This document shows positions 7,436 to 15,869 of a stretch of 44,324 bases of DNA, piece after piece. This DNA is from Micromonospora inaquosa. GTDB lineage: Bacteria; Actinomycetota; Actinomycetes; Mycobacteriales; Micromonosporaceae. The notes beneath the pieces were generated by a model. That model searched no databases and was not told the DNA's origin. It was given only the letters and a program-made list of their open reading frames with translations. The stretch's first letter is position 1. Each line of letters starts with the position of its first letter. A program made the position numbers and the translations under genes. The stretch spans positions 1-44,324 of the forward strand of contig NZ_QGSZ01000314.1 of assembly GCF_003857055.1 (NCBI RefSeq). Direction: 5' to 3'.

Positions 7436-8125
7436 ATGGCCGACAACATTGCCCGGGTCTTCGCCGACGCGATCGCGACCGACCCGACCCGACCGCTGCT
7501 CACCTGGTACGACGACGCCACCGGCGACCGCACCGAACTCTCCGGCGTCACCATGGCGAACTGGGTGGCGAAGACCGCCAACCTTCTCGTCGACGAGGTC
7601 GGCCTCGCGCCGGGCACCCCGGCCGGCGTGCTGCTGCCGCCACACTGGCAGACCGCGGCGGTGCTGCTGGGCTGCTGGTCGGCGAAGCTGAGTGTCGTCG
7701 ACACGCCGGGCGACGTGGGCGTGCTCTTCGCCGGCGTGGACCGGTTCGACGAGGCGCAGTCCTGGCCCGCCGACGAGCGGTACGCCCTCGGGCTGGCCCC
7801 GCTCGCCGCCCCGTTGCGGAAGGTGCCGCCCGGGTTCGCCGACTACGTCGTCGAGGTACGCGGACACGGTGACCACTTCACGCCACAGTCCGGTCCGGGC
7901 CCCACCGACGCGCACCTGCTGAGCCGCGCCGAGGCCCGCGCCACCGAGTTGGGCATCGAGCCCGGGGCGCGGGTCCTCGTGGACGCCACCCGCCACCCCG
8001 ACCCGGTCGACTGGCTGCTGGCGCCGCTGACCCGCGCCGCCACCGTGGTCCTCTGCGCCAACCAGGACCCGGCCCGCCTGGCCTCCCGGCTGACCACAGA
8101 AAAGATCACGCACCCCCTCCGGTAG
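7436..8125 (+). CDS. TIGR03089 family protein
   Basis: The 229-residue protein starts MADNIARVFADAIATDPTRPLLTWYDDATGDRTELSGVTMANWVAKTANLL. This resembles the N-terminal part of adenylate-forming (AMP-binding) enzymes, but the ATP-binding and catalytic motifs of that superfamily are absent. It matches the actinobacterial family TIGR03089, whose function is not established; in M. tuberculosis its member (Rv3268) lies next to cell-wall genes. Here it is divergent from the GT4 gene and convergent with acetoacetyl-CoA synthetase. No membrane segment or signal peptide is visible, so it is likely cytoplasmic. Confidence 0.85.
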   Translation: MADNIARVFADAIATDPTRPLLTWYDDATGDRTELSGVTMANWVAKTANLLVDEVGLAPGTPAGVLLPPHWQTAAVLLGCWSAKLSVVDTPGDVGVLFAGVDRFDEAQSWPADERYALGLAPLAAPLRKVPPGFADYVVEVRGHGDHFTPQSGPGPTDAHLLSRAEARATELGIEPGARVLVDATRHPDPVDWLLAPLTRAATVVLCANQDPARLASRLTTEKITHPLR

Positions 8126-8150
8126 CCCCGGTCGCCGCGCCCCGCGGGAG

Positions 8151-8165
8151 CCCGACGTGGTCGGG
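8151..8165. terminator. Small hairpin between convergent genes
   Basis: CCCGAC and GTCGGG pair around a three-base loop in the 64-bp gap between the TIGR03089 gene and acetoacetyl-CoA synthetase. It could terminate transcription from both sides. The stem is only 6 bp. Confidence 0.35.
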
Positions 8166-8189
8166 GCCCACGGGTGGAGCGGCCGGCCC

Positions 8190-10199
8190 TCAGGCGGGCG
8201 TCTTGTGCGGCGGGCGGCGTTGGGCCAGGGCGGCGAACGCCGTCAGCGACTCCGGGTTGGCTAGCGCGCCCTTGGCCGCGGCCTGGTCGACCGGGGTGCC
8301 GGTGAGGATCTTCTTGACCGGCACCTCCAGCTTCTTCGCCGAGAGGGTACGGGGCACCGACCGCACCTGATGGATCTCGTCAGGCACGTGCCGGGGTGAG
8401 AGCGCCGTCCGCAGTTCCCGGCAGATCTTCGTACGCATCGCGTCGTCCAACTCCAGACCCTCGGCCAGCGCCACGAAGAGCAGCAGCTCACCGGCGCCGC
8501 CCTCGTCGTCCTCCAGGTGGACGACGACCGAGTCGAGCACCTCGTCGAGCCCTTCGACCACCGAGTAGAACTCGGCGGTGCCGAGCCGTACCCCACCGCG
8601 GTTGAGCGTGGCGTCGGAACGCCCGGTGATCACGCAACCACCCCGCTCGTTGATGGTGATCCAGTCACCGTGCCGCCAGACGCCGGGGTAGACGCCGAAG
8701 TACGCCTCGGCGTAGCGGGTGCCGTCCGGGTCGTTCCAGAAGCCCACCGGCATGCTCGGCATCGGTTCGGTGATCACCAGCTCGCCGAGCTCGCCGATGA
8801 CCGGCGTGCCGTCGGCGGAGCGGGCCTCCACCTTGGCGCCCAACGCCCGGCAGGCGATCTCACCGGCGTACACCGGCAGCAGCGGCACCCCGCCGACGAA
8901 GCCGGTGCACACGTCGGTGCCGCCGGAGAGCGACTGGAGCTGGAGGTGGTCGCCGACGGTCTCGTACACCCAGCGGAAACCCTCGGCGGGCAGCGGCGCA
9001 CCGGTGGAACCCACACCGCGCAGCGCCGACAGGTCGGCGACCTCCCGGGGGACCAACCCGGCCTTGCGGCAGGCCAGCAGGTACGGCGCGGAGGTGCCGA
9101 AGTAGGTCGTGCCGGTCTCCGCCGCCAGCCGCCACAGCCCACCGAGGTCGGGCTCAGCCGGCCGGCCGGGCTCAGCGCGCACCCCCGGGTTGCCGTCGAA
9201 GAGCACGATGGTCGCGCCCACCGCCGGGCCGGAGACCAGGAAGTTCCACATCATCCAGCCGGTGGTGGTGAACCAGAAGAACCGGTCGGCCGGGCCCAGG
9301 TCGTGGTGCAGGGCGAGCATCTTCAGGTGCTCCAGCAGGATGCCGCCGTGGCCGTGCACGATCGGCTTCGGCAGCCCGGTGGTGCCCGACGAATACAGCA
9401 CGTAGAGCGGGTGGTCGAACGGCACCGGCGTGAACGTCAACGGCTCGTCGGTGGGCGCGGCCAGCTCGGCCCAGCCCGACGCGCCCTCGGGCGCGGGGCC
9501 CGTCGGGTCGAGGTAGCCGATGCTGACGGTGTGGCGCAGCGACGGCAGGGCGGCCCGGATCGCGGCCACCTCGGCCCGCCGGTCCACCGGTTTGTCGCCG
9601 TACCGGTAGCCGTCCACGGCGACCAGCACCGTCGGTTCGATCTGCTGCCAGCGGTCGGTGACACTGCGGGTGCCGAACTCGGGGGCGCAGGACGAGAAGA
9701 TCGCGCCCAGGCTGGCGGTGGCCAGCAGCAGGACGTATGTCTCAGCGATGTTCGGGGCGTACGCCGCCACCCGGTCCCCGGCGGTGACGCCGAGCCGACG
9801 CAGCCCGGCCGACACCCGGCGGACCTGCTCGCGCAGCTCCCCGGCGGTCAGCGTGACCGGCGCTCGGGTCTGCCCGTGCGCGATCACCACCGGATCGTGG
9901 TCGGCGCGCCCCGGCGTCCGCAGCACGTTCTCGGCGTAGTTGAGCGTGGCCCCGGGGAACCAGCGGGCACCGGGCATCCCCCGCTCCGCCAGGGTGGCGG
10001 TCGGCTCGGTGTGCGCCACCACCTCGAAGTAGTCCCAGATCGAGCGCCAGAACGCGTCCAGGTCGGTGACCGACCAGCGCCACAGCGCGTCGTATTCGGC
10101 GAACTCCAGCCCTCGGTGCTCCCGCAGCCAGCTCAGGTACCCGCCGATGCGGGACCGCTCACGCACGTCCGCCGGCGGCGTCCACAGCACGTCACCCAC
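8190..10199 (-). CDS. Acetoacetate-CoA ligase (acetoacetyl-CoA synthetase)
   Basis: The 669-residue protein is a full-length member of the AcsA-like adenylate-forming enzymes. The N terminus (VLWTPPADVRERSRIGGYLSWL, SVTDLDAFWRSIWDYFEV) is the acetyl-CoA synthetase N-terminal domain, and the rest matches acetoacetate-CoA ligase. The AMP-binding motif YSSGTTGLPKPIVHG is near residue 268. Further blocks are WFTTTGWMMWNFLVSG, GSTGAPLPAEGF, the ribose-binding GDWITINERGGCVITGRSD, and NRGGVRLGTAEFY. The catalytic lysine is expected in the C-terminal SAKKLEVPVKKIL. It activates acetoacetate to acetoacetyl-CoA, linking ketone-body or polyhydroxybutyrate breakdown to acetyl-CoA. The start is the GTG at 10199, with a GGGGAGGG eight bases upstream. 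Confidence 0.93.
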   Translation of the reverse strand: MGDVLWTPPADVRERSRIGGYLSWLREHRGLEFAEYDALWRWSVTDLDAFWRSIWDYFEVVAHTEPTATLAERGMPGARWFPGATLNYAENVLRTPGRADHDPVVIAHGQTRAPVTLTAGELREQVRRVSAGLRRLGVTAGDRVAAYAPNIAETYVLLLATASLGAIFSSCAPEFGTRSVTDRWQQIEPTVLVAVDGYRYGDKPVDRRAEVAAIRAALPSLRHTVSIGYLDPTGPAPEGASGWAELAAPTDEPLTFTPVPFDHPLYVLYSSGTTGLPKPIVHGHGGILLEHLKMLALHHDLGPADRFFWFTTTGWMMWNFLVSGPAVGATIVLFDGNPGVRAEPGRPAEPDLGGLWRLAAETGTTYFGTSAPYLLACRKAGLVPREVADLSALRGVGSTGAPLPAEGFRWVYETVGDHLQLQSLSGGTDVCTGFVGGVPLLPVYAGEIACRALGAKVEARSADGTPVIGELGELVITEPMPSMPVGFWNDPDGTRYAEAYFGVYPGVWRHGDWITINERGGCVITGRSDATLNRGGVRLGTAEFYSVVEGLDEVLDSVVVHLEDDEGGAGELLLFVALAEGLELDDAMRTKICRELRTALSPRHVPDEIHQVRSVPRTLSAKKLEVPVKKILTGTPVDQAAAKGALANPESLTAFAALAQRRPPHKTPA

Positions 10200-10451
10200 T
10201 GCTCCACCCTCCCCTGGCCTCGCACGACACTGTGCGGCGCCGTGCGGCCATCCTGCCCTAGCCCGCTGTGCCCATTCTTCACGCGTCCGGTCGACAGCGG
10301 CGTGTTGAGGGTCGCCATCTCTCCGCCCGGAGCAGTGTGGGTAAAGCGATGGCGACTGCCGGAACGGTGGGGTCGCCGGAATGGGCGTCCGTCAGTAGGC
10401 TCACTGCCCGGGCAGACCGCCGCGGGGGCGGCCGTGTCAACGGGGAGCGGT

Positions 10452-11728
10452 ATGGCAATAAGGCGAGCTTTGGCGTCCATTCTCGGTAGTCGGACGTGGG
10501 TGGCCCCGCTGCTCGCGGCGCTGACCTTCCTGGGTGTCTGGTTGGTGGTACAGCCGGCGATCACCCCGGCGAACGACTCCTACCGGTATGCCCGGGCCAC
10601 GCTGACAGTGCTCGGGGCATCGCCGGCCGACGCGGAGCGGAACGCCCTGACCGCGGCCTGCGCCGACCTGGCCCGTTGGCGGGCGCGGGAGGCGGCTCTC
10701 GACCCGGTGGCGATGGAGACCCCGTTGATCTCCGGGAAGAGACCAACAAGTGCGTCGCGAAATATCCGAACGGATTGACCCCGAACAAGCCACGGTACGA
10801 GGCGATCTTCGCGGCACGGCCCGGCTACTCGGTGCTCTCCGCCCCACTGACCGGATTGTTCGGGGTCAACCTCGGCCTGTCGTTAACGTCCGTGCTGTTC
10901 ACCATGCTCGGCGGGGCGCTGATCTTCGTGTTGCTCCGTGAGCTCGGCGTCCCGGTTGCCGTGGCGATCTCCGGCCAGCTCCTCTACTACTTTTCTCCGT
11001 TGGGTTGGTGGGGCTCGTACCCGCTGACCGAGGGCCCGGTGCTCGCGCTGAGCGCGGCAGCTCTGCTGGGCTCGTGGTGGCTGTTCCGACGACGGACGGG
11101 CCCCGGAGCGGCGTTGCTGATCGCGGCCCTGGCGGTCGGCGCGATCATCAGGTATCCGACCTTCCTGCTGCTCGCCATGGCGCTGAGCGCCGCCGCGCTG
11201 CTAGCTCTGGTCACCACCCGCAGCGTGCGGCACACGGGGTCGTGGGTCCTGCTGGGCATCGGGGCGGTGGGGGGCATCGCCATTCTCGGGGCGGCGAAGG
11301 TTCTGGGGATCTCCGGATCCGGAGAGACCCTCCAGGACACGTTCACCCGACACTTCACCCGCCCCGACGTCGACGACCCGTGGCGGCGGCTGATCGACCT
11401 CAACCTGAACTACTGGCCCAGCTGGCTTCAGCACGAGTTGCGCATGCCGTGGCTGCTGCTCGGGCTGGCCTTCGGGGCATGGGCGCTCTTTCGCCGGCAC
11501 GTCCCGCTGGCGTGGGTCACCGTGGGGATGGCCGTGGTCGGGCTGGCCACCCAGATCGCACACCCCCTGTGGGAAGAGAAGGACCGCCTCTACGTCTCGG
11601 TCTGGTTCCTGCCGGTGATCGGCCTGCCGCTGCTGCTCAACCGCCTGCTGACCAGCGGTTCGAGCAGCAGCGTACCCACCTCGGCGCCGGAGATCGTCAA
11701 CGTCGGCGGACGCGACGCCGACCGGTAG
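10452..11728 (+). pseudogene. Polytopic membrane glycosyltransferase-like protein, interrupted by a frameshift
   Basis: Translation from the ATG at 10452 (GGGGAG upstream) gives MAIRRALASILGSRTWVAPLLAALTFLGVWLVV...TPANDSYRYARATLTVLG and stays sensible to about 10735, then meets a stop at 10776-10778. A second frame, shifted by one base, takes over with ETNKCVAKYPNGLTPNKPRYEAIFAARPGY and runs through about nine hydrophobic segments to 11728. Together they form one protein of about 425 residues; one base appears to be missing between about 10730 and 10745. The topology and the early NDSYRY loop resemble GT-C type glycosyltransferases that use lipid-linked sugars, but no diagnostic motif settles this. 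It may be a real pseudogene, a sequencing error, or, less likely, recoding; no slippery heptamer fits the frame at the junction. Confidence 0.7.
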
Positions 11729-11746
11729 CCGATCGGCTACCGGTCG
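11719..11746. terminator. Perfect 28-bp palindrome at convergent gene ends
   Basis: The palindrome contains the TAG stop (11726-11728) of the upstream gene and lies 13 bp from the stop of the opposing thioesterase gene. It can fold into a 12-bp stem on either strand, so it is probably a two-way terminator. Confidence 0.65.
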
Positions 11747-11759
11747 CGGACCGGGCTGC

Positions 11760-12278
11760 TCAGCCGGCCCGGTGGGCCTGAATGGCGCGTCGGCGGGCGA
11801 GGCGGTGTGCTCGGCGGATCTCCGCCTCCTTGTATCGGCGCTCGTCCTCCGCCGTCTCCGGCAGCACCGGGCGGACCGCGCGCGGCGCCCCACCGACGTC
11901 AACGCCGACGAACACCAGGTATGCGGTGGCCACCCGGACCGGCGCGTCCTCGGCCGAGTCCCACCGCTCGGCGACCACCCGTACGCCCACCTCCATCGAG
12001 GTCTGGCCGGTCCAGTTCACCTGGGCGTGCGCGTGCACGAGGTCGCCGACCCGGACCGCCTCGGAGAAGACGATCTCGTCGATCGCCGCGGTGACCGCCG
12101 TGCCGCCACTGTGCCGGGCGGCGGCGGCCCCGGCCACGTCGTCGACGAACTTCATCAGGACCCCACCGTGCACGGTTCCGTAGAGGTTGACGTCCACCGC
12201 AGTCATGATCTTGCTGAGAGTGACGCGTGAGTACGACGTCGGCTTGCCGGTCGGAGCGGCGGAGAGGTGCTCAGTCAT
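11760..12278 (-). CDS. Hotdog-fold acyl-CoA thioesterase
   Basis: The 172-residue protein has the single-hotdog YciA-like signature VDVNLYGTVHGGVLMKFVDDVAGAAAARHSGG (about residues 28-59), where the Asn-x-x-Gly-x-x-HGG-x-x-x-x-x-x-D pattern builds the active site. It probably hydrolyses acyl-CoA to fatty acid and CoA in the cytoplasm. The C-terminal 30 residues are rich in Arg and Ala and look like a charged extension. I placed the start at the ATG at 12278 because a TACCGT -10 box sits seven bases upstream, giving a leaderless message; a longer frame upstream has no ribosome site. The gene is divergent from a membrane protein gene whose -10 box abuts its own. Confidence 0.87.
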   Translation of the reverse strand: MTEHLSAAPTGKPTSYSRVTLSKIMTAVDVNLYGTVHGGVLMKFVDDVAGAAAARHSGGTAVTAAIDEIVFSEAVRVGDLVHAHAQVNWTGQTSMEVGVRVVAERWDSAEDAPVRVATAYLVFVGVDVGGAPRAVRPVLPETAEDERRYKEAEIRRAHRLARRRAIQAHRAG

Positions 12279-12285
12279 GTCGAAA

Positions 12286-12295
12286 ACGGTACGGT
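12286..12295. promoter_or_regulatory. Overlapping divergent -10 boxes
   Basis: On the minus strand TACCGT (12291 to 12286) lies seven bases before the thioesterase ATG. On the plus strand TACGGT (12290-12295) lies six bases before the ATG at 12302. The two boxes share two base pairs, so only one polymerase could melt this site at a time. Confidence 0.5.
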
Positions 12296-12301
12296 GCGCG
12301 G

Positions 12302-12973
12302 ATGCGACATCTCTGGAGCTTCCTCGCCGGGCTGGTGGTGGCACCCATCACCTGGGTGCTGGTCACACTGGGGCAGGACGGGTCGAGCCGGACGGTCGAC
12401 CGCTGGGTGGAGATCGGCACGTTCAACACCGCCAACCTGATCGAGCCGGCCGTGTACCTCGGTGTCGGCGGTGTCCTGCTGGGCCTGCTCGGCACGCTGC
12501 GCTTCTCGCCGCTGGGCCCGTTGGTGGCCGGTGCGCTGCTGGTCACCCCGTACATCGGGATGTTCGTGGCGCCCTTCTCGGTGCGGGACGCGATCCCGCA
12601 CGGGTGGAAGGTGTTCGGCGACCCGCTGCCGCTGCGGCTGCCCGTGGAGAACGGCACGCTCTTCCTGATCGGCCTGCTGCTGCTGATGGCGGCCTTCAGC
12701 CAACAGCGTTGGCGGCAGTGGCCGAGCCCGGCGTCCGACCCGGCCACGGCATCCACCCCCGCGTCGGACGGAGGCCCCCGCGACGACGACTTCACGTCGA
12801 CCGACTGGCCGGCCCCCGCCGCCGCGGAGCGGGACACCGCGCCCCTCACTCTGGGTTACCCGGCCGACTCGACGCCGACCGAACCACTGCCTCGCCGGGT
12901 GGGTGGCGAATCACCCTGGTCCGCCCCACCGCGTGGTCAACCTCGCCCCGAGGACACCACCGAGATCCGCTGA
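12302..12973 (+). CDS. Small membrane protein with acidic, Pro-rich C-terminal tail
   Basis: The 223-residue protein has about four hydrophobic segments in its first 145 residues: LWSFLAGLVVAPITWVLVTLG, PAVYLGVGGVLLGLLGTL, PLGPLVAGALLVTPYIGMFVAPF and LFLIGLLLLMAAF. The remaining 78 residues are hydrophilic, rich in Pro, Asp, Ser and Thr, and probably disordered. No enzymatic motif is visible and I do not recognise a named family. The ATG at 12302 follows a TACGGT box by six bases. It is convergent with the Bcr/CflA exporter, separated by a strong hairpin. Confidence 0.8.
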   Translation: MRHLWSFLAGLVVAPITWVLVTLGQDGSSRTVDRWVEIGTFNTANLIEPAVYLGVGGVLLGLLGTLRFSPLGPLVAGALLVTPYIGMFVAPFSVRDAIPHGWKVFGDPLPLRLPVENGTLFLIGLLLLMAAFSQQRWRQWPSPASDPATASTPASDGGPRDDDFTSTDWPAPAAAERDTAPLTLGYPADSTPTEPLPRRVGGESPWSAPPRGQPRPEDTTEIR

Positions 12974-12979
12974 TCGCCG

Positions 12980-13005
12980 GGGCGGGCCGGTTCACCGGCC
13001 CGCCC
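12980..13005. terminator. 11-bp GC hairpin with TTCA loop
   Basis: GGGCGGGCCGG (12980-12990) pairs perfectly with CCGGCCCGCCC (12995-13005). It lies just after the stop of the membrane protein gene and before the stop of the opposing exporter gene, so it probably ends both transcripts. Confidence 0.65.
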
Positions 13006-13059
13006 TCCGTCTCTCCCGCGCGACGACGGGGCCCGCTGCGGCGCGACCGCCGGGCACGG

Positions 13060-14349
13060 TTAGTGCAGCGCGACAGCCAGGTCCGGGTCGACAGTGCCGA
13101 GGCTGGCGCGCGGAACGACAAGCAGCATGACGATCAGCGCGGCGGCCATGCCGCCCGCGATGACGATCGCCATCGGTACGCTCCCCGTGCCGAACAGCCC
13201 GGCCAGTGGCGCCGACACCGCACCGATGCCGAACTGCACCGCGCCGAGCAGCGCCGCGGCGGTGCCAGCGGCCTCGCTGTGCCGGCTCATGGCCAGCGCC
13301 GGCGCGTTCGGCAGGGCCAGGCCGGCGGCGGCCAGGACCAGCCACAACGACGCGAGCAGGGTGCCCAGGCCACCGAAGCCGGTCGCCGCGAACATGACCA
13401 GCAGCAGGCCGGCCGCCGTTCCGGCGATCAGGGCGCTGACCAGGATCTGCTGCGGGGTGTAGCGGCGCAGCAGCCGCACGTTGAACTGGGTGGCTCCGAT
13501 CAGGCCGACCGCGCCGGCCCCGAAGGCGACGCCGAACTGCTGCTCGTCGAGGCCGTACTCCTGCTGGAGCACGAACGACGAACCCGACACGTACGCGAAC
13601 AGGGCCGCCATCGCCAGCCCGGCGACCAGCACCAGACCGACGAACGCCCGGTCGTTGAGCAGCGCCCGGTAGTCGCGCAGGGTGGCGCTCACCCCGCCGT
13701 GGCGCCGACGCGTCACCGGAAGGGTCTCCGGGAGCCGGAACGCGGCCACGACCATCAGCAGCGCGCCCAGCACCGCCAGCGCCGCGAAGACGCCCCGCCA
13801 GTCGGTCCAGCTCAGCAGGCCACTGCCCAGCGTCGGCGCGAGGATGGGCGCCAGGCCCATGACGAGCATCAGCCGGGAGAAGATCCGGGCGAAGGAGGCC
13901 CCGCTGAACAGGTCGCGGACCACGGCCGTCGCGACCACGGTGGCGGCCGCGACGCCGAGCCCCTGGAGTACGCGCAGCCCGCCGAGCACCCCGATGTTGG
14001 GTGCGAAGACGCACAGCACGGATGCCACGATGTGCGCGGCGAGGCCGGCCAGCAGCGGCATCCGCCGCCCGACCACGTCGGAGAGCGGCCCGATCAGCAA
14101 CTGGCCCAGCGCGAGGCCGATCAGCGTGCCGGTCAGCGTCAACTGCACCGCGGTCTCGGTGGTCTGCAGGCCCGCCGTGATGGCGGGCAGGGCCGGCAGG
14201 TACATGTCGATGGTCAGCGGCCCGATCGCGATCAACGCGCCCAGCACGAGGACAAGTTGTGCCCGCTGACGATTGGTCATCAGGTCGCCGGGCGGCACCT
14301 CGTGCGCGACGGCGGGATCGCGTCCGGTCTTCTCCGCCAACTGCTTCAT
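13060..14349 (-). CDS. Bcr/CflA family drug-resistance MFS transporter
   Basis: The 429-residue protein has 12 hydrophobic segments in the major facilitator pattern. Family marks are the first helix LVLVLGALIAIGPLTIDMYLPALPAITAGL, with the conserved D-MYLPALP, and the cytoplasmic loop QLLIGPLSDVVGRRMPLLAG, the MFS motif A region. The pattern RVLQGLGVAAATVVATAVVRD matches Bcr/CflA proton antiporters, which export bicyclomycin, sulfonamides or other small molecules; the substrate here is unknown. About 25 hydrophilic residues precede helix 1. The ATG at 14349 directly follows an in-frame GTG at 14352; either could be used. It is divergent from the sigma-factor operon, and the CRP-like palindrome lies between them. 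Confidence 0.9.
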   Translation of the reverse strand: MKQLAEKTGRDPAVAHEVPPGDLMTNRQRAQLVLVLGALIAIGPLTIDMYLPALPAITAGLQTTETAVQLTLTGTLIGLALGQLLIGPLSDVVGRRMPLLAGLAAHIVASVLCVFAPNIGVLGGLRVLQGLGVAAATVVATAVVRDLFSGASFARIFSRLMLVMGLAPILAPTLGSGLLSWTDWRGVFAALAVLGALLMVVAAFRLPETLPVTRRRHGGVSATLRDYRALLNDRAFVGLVLVAGLAMAALFAYVSGSSFVLQQEYGLDEQQFGVAFGAGAVGLIGATQFNVRLLRRYTPQQILVSALIAGTAAGLLLVMFAATGFGGLGTLLASLWLVLAAAGLALPNAPALAMSRHSEAAGTAAALLGAVQFGIGAVSAPLAGLFGTGSVPMAIVIAGGMAAALIVMLLVVPRASLGTVDPDLAVALH

Positions 14350-14427
14350 CACTTAGCTCGCCAACACCTCGGCGGTGTGTGACGTTCCCGGTGTGCGGGG
14401 AGTCACCCCGCCCTTCCGGGCGGACCA

Positions 14428-14445
14428 ATGTGAAAGGTGTCACAT
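14428..14445. promoter_or_regulatory. CRP/FNR-type palindrome, ATGTGA-N6-TCACAT
   Basis: The two half sites are perfect inverted repeats separated by six bases (AAGGTG), matching the TGTGA-N6-TCACA consensus of CRP-family regulators, including mycobacterial Crp. The site lies 44 bases before the sigma-factor start and 79 bases before the exporter start, so it could act on either gene. A third ATGTGA half site is at 14487-14492, overlapping the sigma start codon. The regulator is inferred. Confidence 0.5.
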
Positions 14446-14488
14446 CAGGACCAGAACCAGGGCAGGGGCACGCGTCGTCTTGCCTGAT

Positions 14489-15040
14489 GTGAAACGAGGT
14501 CTGGACGGGCTCGACGAGGGTGAACTCCTTCGCCGCGTCGCTCGGGGCGACCGGCGCGCGTTCGACGCGCTGTACCGGCGTACCGCCCCGTGGTTGACCG
14601 CGCGACTGCGTCGACGCTGCGCCGACGAGGACGTGGTGGCCGAGGTGCTCCAGGAGACGTACCTGGCGGTCTGGCGGTCGGCCGGCAGCCAGGCGCGGTC
14701 CTCCACCTCCGGCAGCGCGGTGGGCTGGTTGTGGACGATCGCCGCGCACCGGCTGATCGACGCGTTCCGGCACCGGGCCCGACGGGAGCGGATCCCGTCG
14801 GTGCAGACCTTCGAGACCGTGGCTCCACCGGCCGAGGACGAGGCGCTGGCCGGCGGGATGGACGCCAACCTGGAGCGGGCCCTGCACGCGCTGCCGGCGG
14901 AACTCCGTCAGGTGCTGCGCTCGATGGTCCTCGACGGGTTGACCGCGCGGGAGACCGCACTGCTGCTCGGCATGCCGGAGGGGACCGTGAAAACCCGCGC
15001 CCGTCGGGCCCGAATCGCCCTCCGGGAGGCGCTGTCATGA
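14489..15040 (+). CDS. ECF-type RNA polymerase sigma factor
   Basis: The 183-residue protein has sigma region 2 (AFDALYRRTAPWLTARLRRRCADEDVVAEVLQETYLAVWRSA, then GWLWTIAAHRLIDAFRHRARRER), a short linker and sigma region 4 (LHALPAELRQVLRSMVLDGLTARETALLLGMPEGTVKTRARRARIALREAL). This is the two-domain layout of extracytoplasmic-function sigma factors, which redirect RNA polymerase. The start is the GTG at 14489; the ATG at 14487 runs straight into a stop. No good Shine-Dalgarno is visible. It is first in a five-gene run with four-base overlaps, and the next gene is its anti-sigma factor, so the module is likely silent until a membrane signal releases the sigma. A CRP-like palindrome lies upstream. 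Confidence 0.9.
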   Translation: MKRGLDGLDEGELLRRVARGDRRAFDALYRRTAPWLTARLRRRCADEDVVAEVLQETYLAVWRSAGSQARSSTSGSAVGWLWTIAAHRLIDAFRHRARRERIPSVQTFETVAPPAEDEALAGGMDANLERALHALPAELRQVLRSMVLDGLTARETALLLGMPEGTVKTRARRARIALREALS

Positions 15041-15840
15041 CCACCCACCCAACGCCCACCCTCATCTCCCAGTACGCCTCCGGTGCTGCCGGCGTCGACG
15101 ACACGACCGTCTGGGCGGTCGAGGCGCACCTGGAAACCTGCGCCGCGTGCCGGGCGGTGCTGACGGACGCCGTCGACCCGGACACCCGGAACCTGCTGGA
15201 CCGGGTGGCGGACGCAATCGCCACCGGGGTCGCCACCGGCCCGCGTCCGGTACGCCGCCGCCGGCTGCTGCGCAGCGGGGTCGCCGCCCGGGTGCTGCCC
15301 TGGCTGTTCACCGCCACCGGGTTGATGCTGGCGGCGGCCCTGTTCGAGTGGACGTTCGACAGCCTGCCGTCGCTGGTGCTGCTGGTCGCACCGGTCGCGC
15401 CGCTGCTGCCGGTGGCCGCGGTCTGGAGCCGTCGCCTCGACCCGGCGTGGGAACTGACGGCCACCATGCCCCGCACCGGGCTGCCGCCGCTGATGCGCCG
15501 CACGTTGGGGGTGCTGTCGGCGGTCCTGCCGGTGTTGGCGGTGGCGGGCTGGTTCACCGGGCACTCCCCCGGCCTCTGGTTGCTGCCCGTCCTGGGGTTC
15601 ACCGCCGGCACGTTGGCGCTGGGCACTGTGGTGGGGGTCGACCGCGCGGCACTCGCGTTGACCGTCGCCTGGTCCGCCGGCGTGGTCGTGCCGAGCCTCG
15701 TCGACCGGCAACTCCCGCCGATCCTCGCGGGCGACAGCCTGCCGGGCTGGGCGCTCACCACCGTGGCGTTGACGGCCGTCGTGCTCGTTCGAGCCCGGCG
15801 ACGGCCGAACGAACCGCACCCGAACCTTCTGCACCGATGA
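15037..15840 (+). CDS. Zinc-finger membrane anti-sigma factor
   Basis: The 267-residue protein starts at an ATGA overlap with the sigma gene. Near the N terminus is the zinc anti-sigma motif H31-x3-C35-x2-C38 within AVEAHLETCAACRAVL. Two loosely defined cytoplasmic helices follow, then about six hydrophobic segments from residue 85 to the end (VLPWLFTATGLMLAAALF, LVLLVAPVAPLLPVAAV, LGVLSAVLPVLAVAGWF, LWLLPVLGFTAGTLALGTVV, LALTVAWSAGVVVPSL, WALTTVALTAVVLV). Most zinc anti-sigma factors have one membrane span, so the six-span form is unusual and may sense something in the membrane or contact the adjacent transporter. It probably holds the sigma factor inactive. Confidence 0.85.
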   Translation: MTTHPTPTLISQYASGAAGVDDTTVWAVEAHLETCAACRAVLTDAVDPDTRNLLDRVADAIATGVATGPRPVRRRRLLRSGVAARVLPWLFTATGLMLAAALFEWTFDSLPSLVLLVAPVAPLLPVAAVWSRRLDPAWELTATMPRTGLPPLMRRTLGVLSAVLPVLAVAGWFTGHSPGLWLLPVLGFTAGTLALGTVVGVDRAALALTVAWSAGVVVPSLVDRQLPPILAGDSLPGWALTTVALTAVVLVRARRRPNEPHPNLLHR

Positions 15841-15869
15841 CGACATCGAACCAGCATCGAACGGAGAGC

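Noticed and set aside
8517..10451. Long plus-strand frame opposite acetoacetyl-CoA synthetase, joined to the glycosyltransferase-like gene
   Set aside because: Only the part from 10452 is protein-like. The upstream part is antisense to a clear enzyme gene.
10730..10760. Programmed -1 frameshifting in the glycosyltransferase-like gene
   Set aside because: No X-XXY-YYZ heptamer fits the zero frame at the junction, and no downstream pseudoknot is evident. A lost base is simpler.
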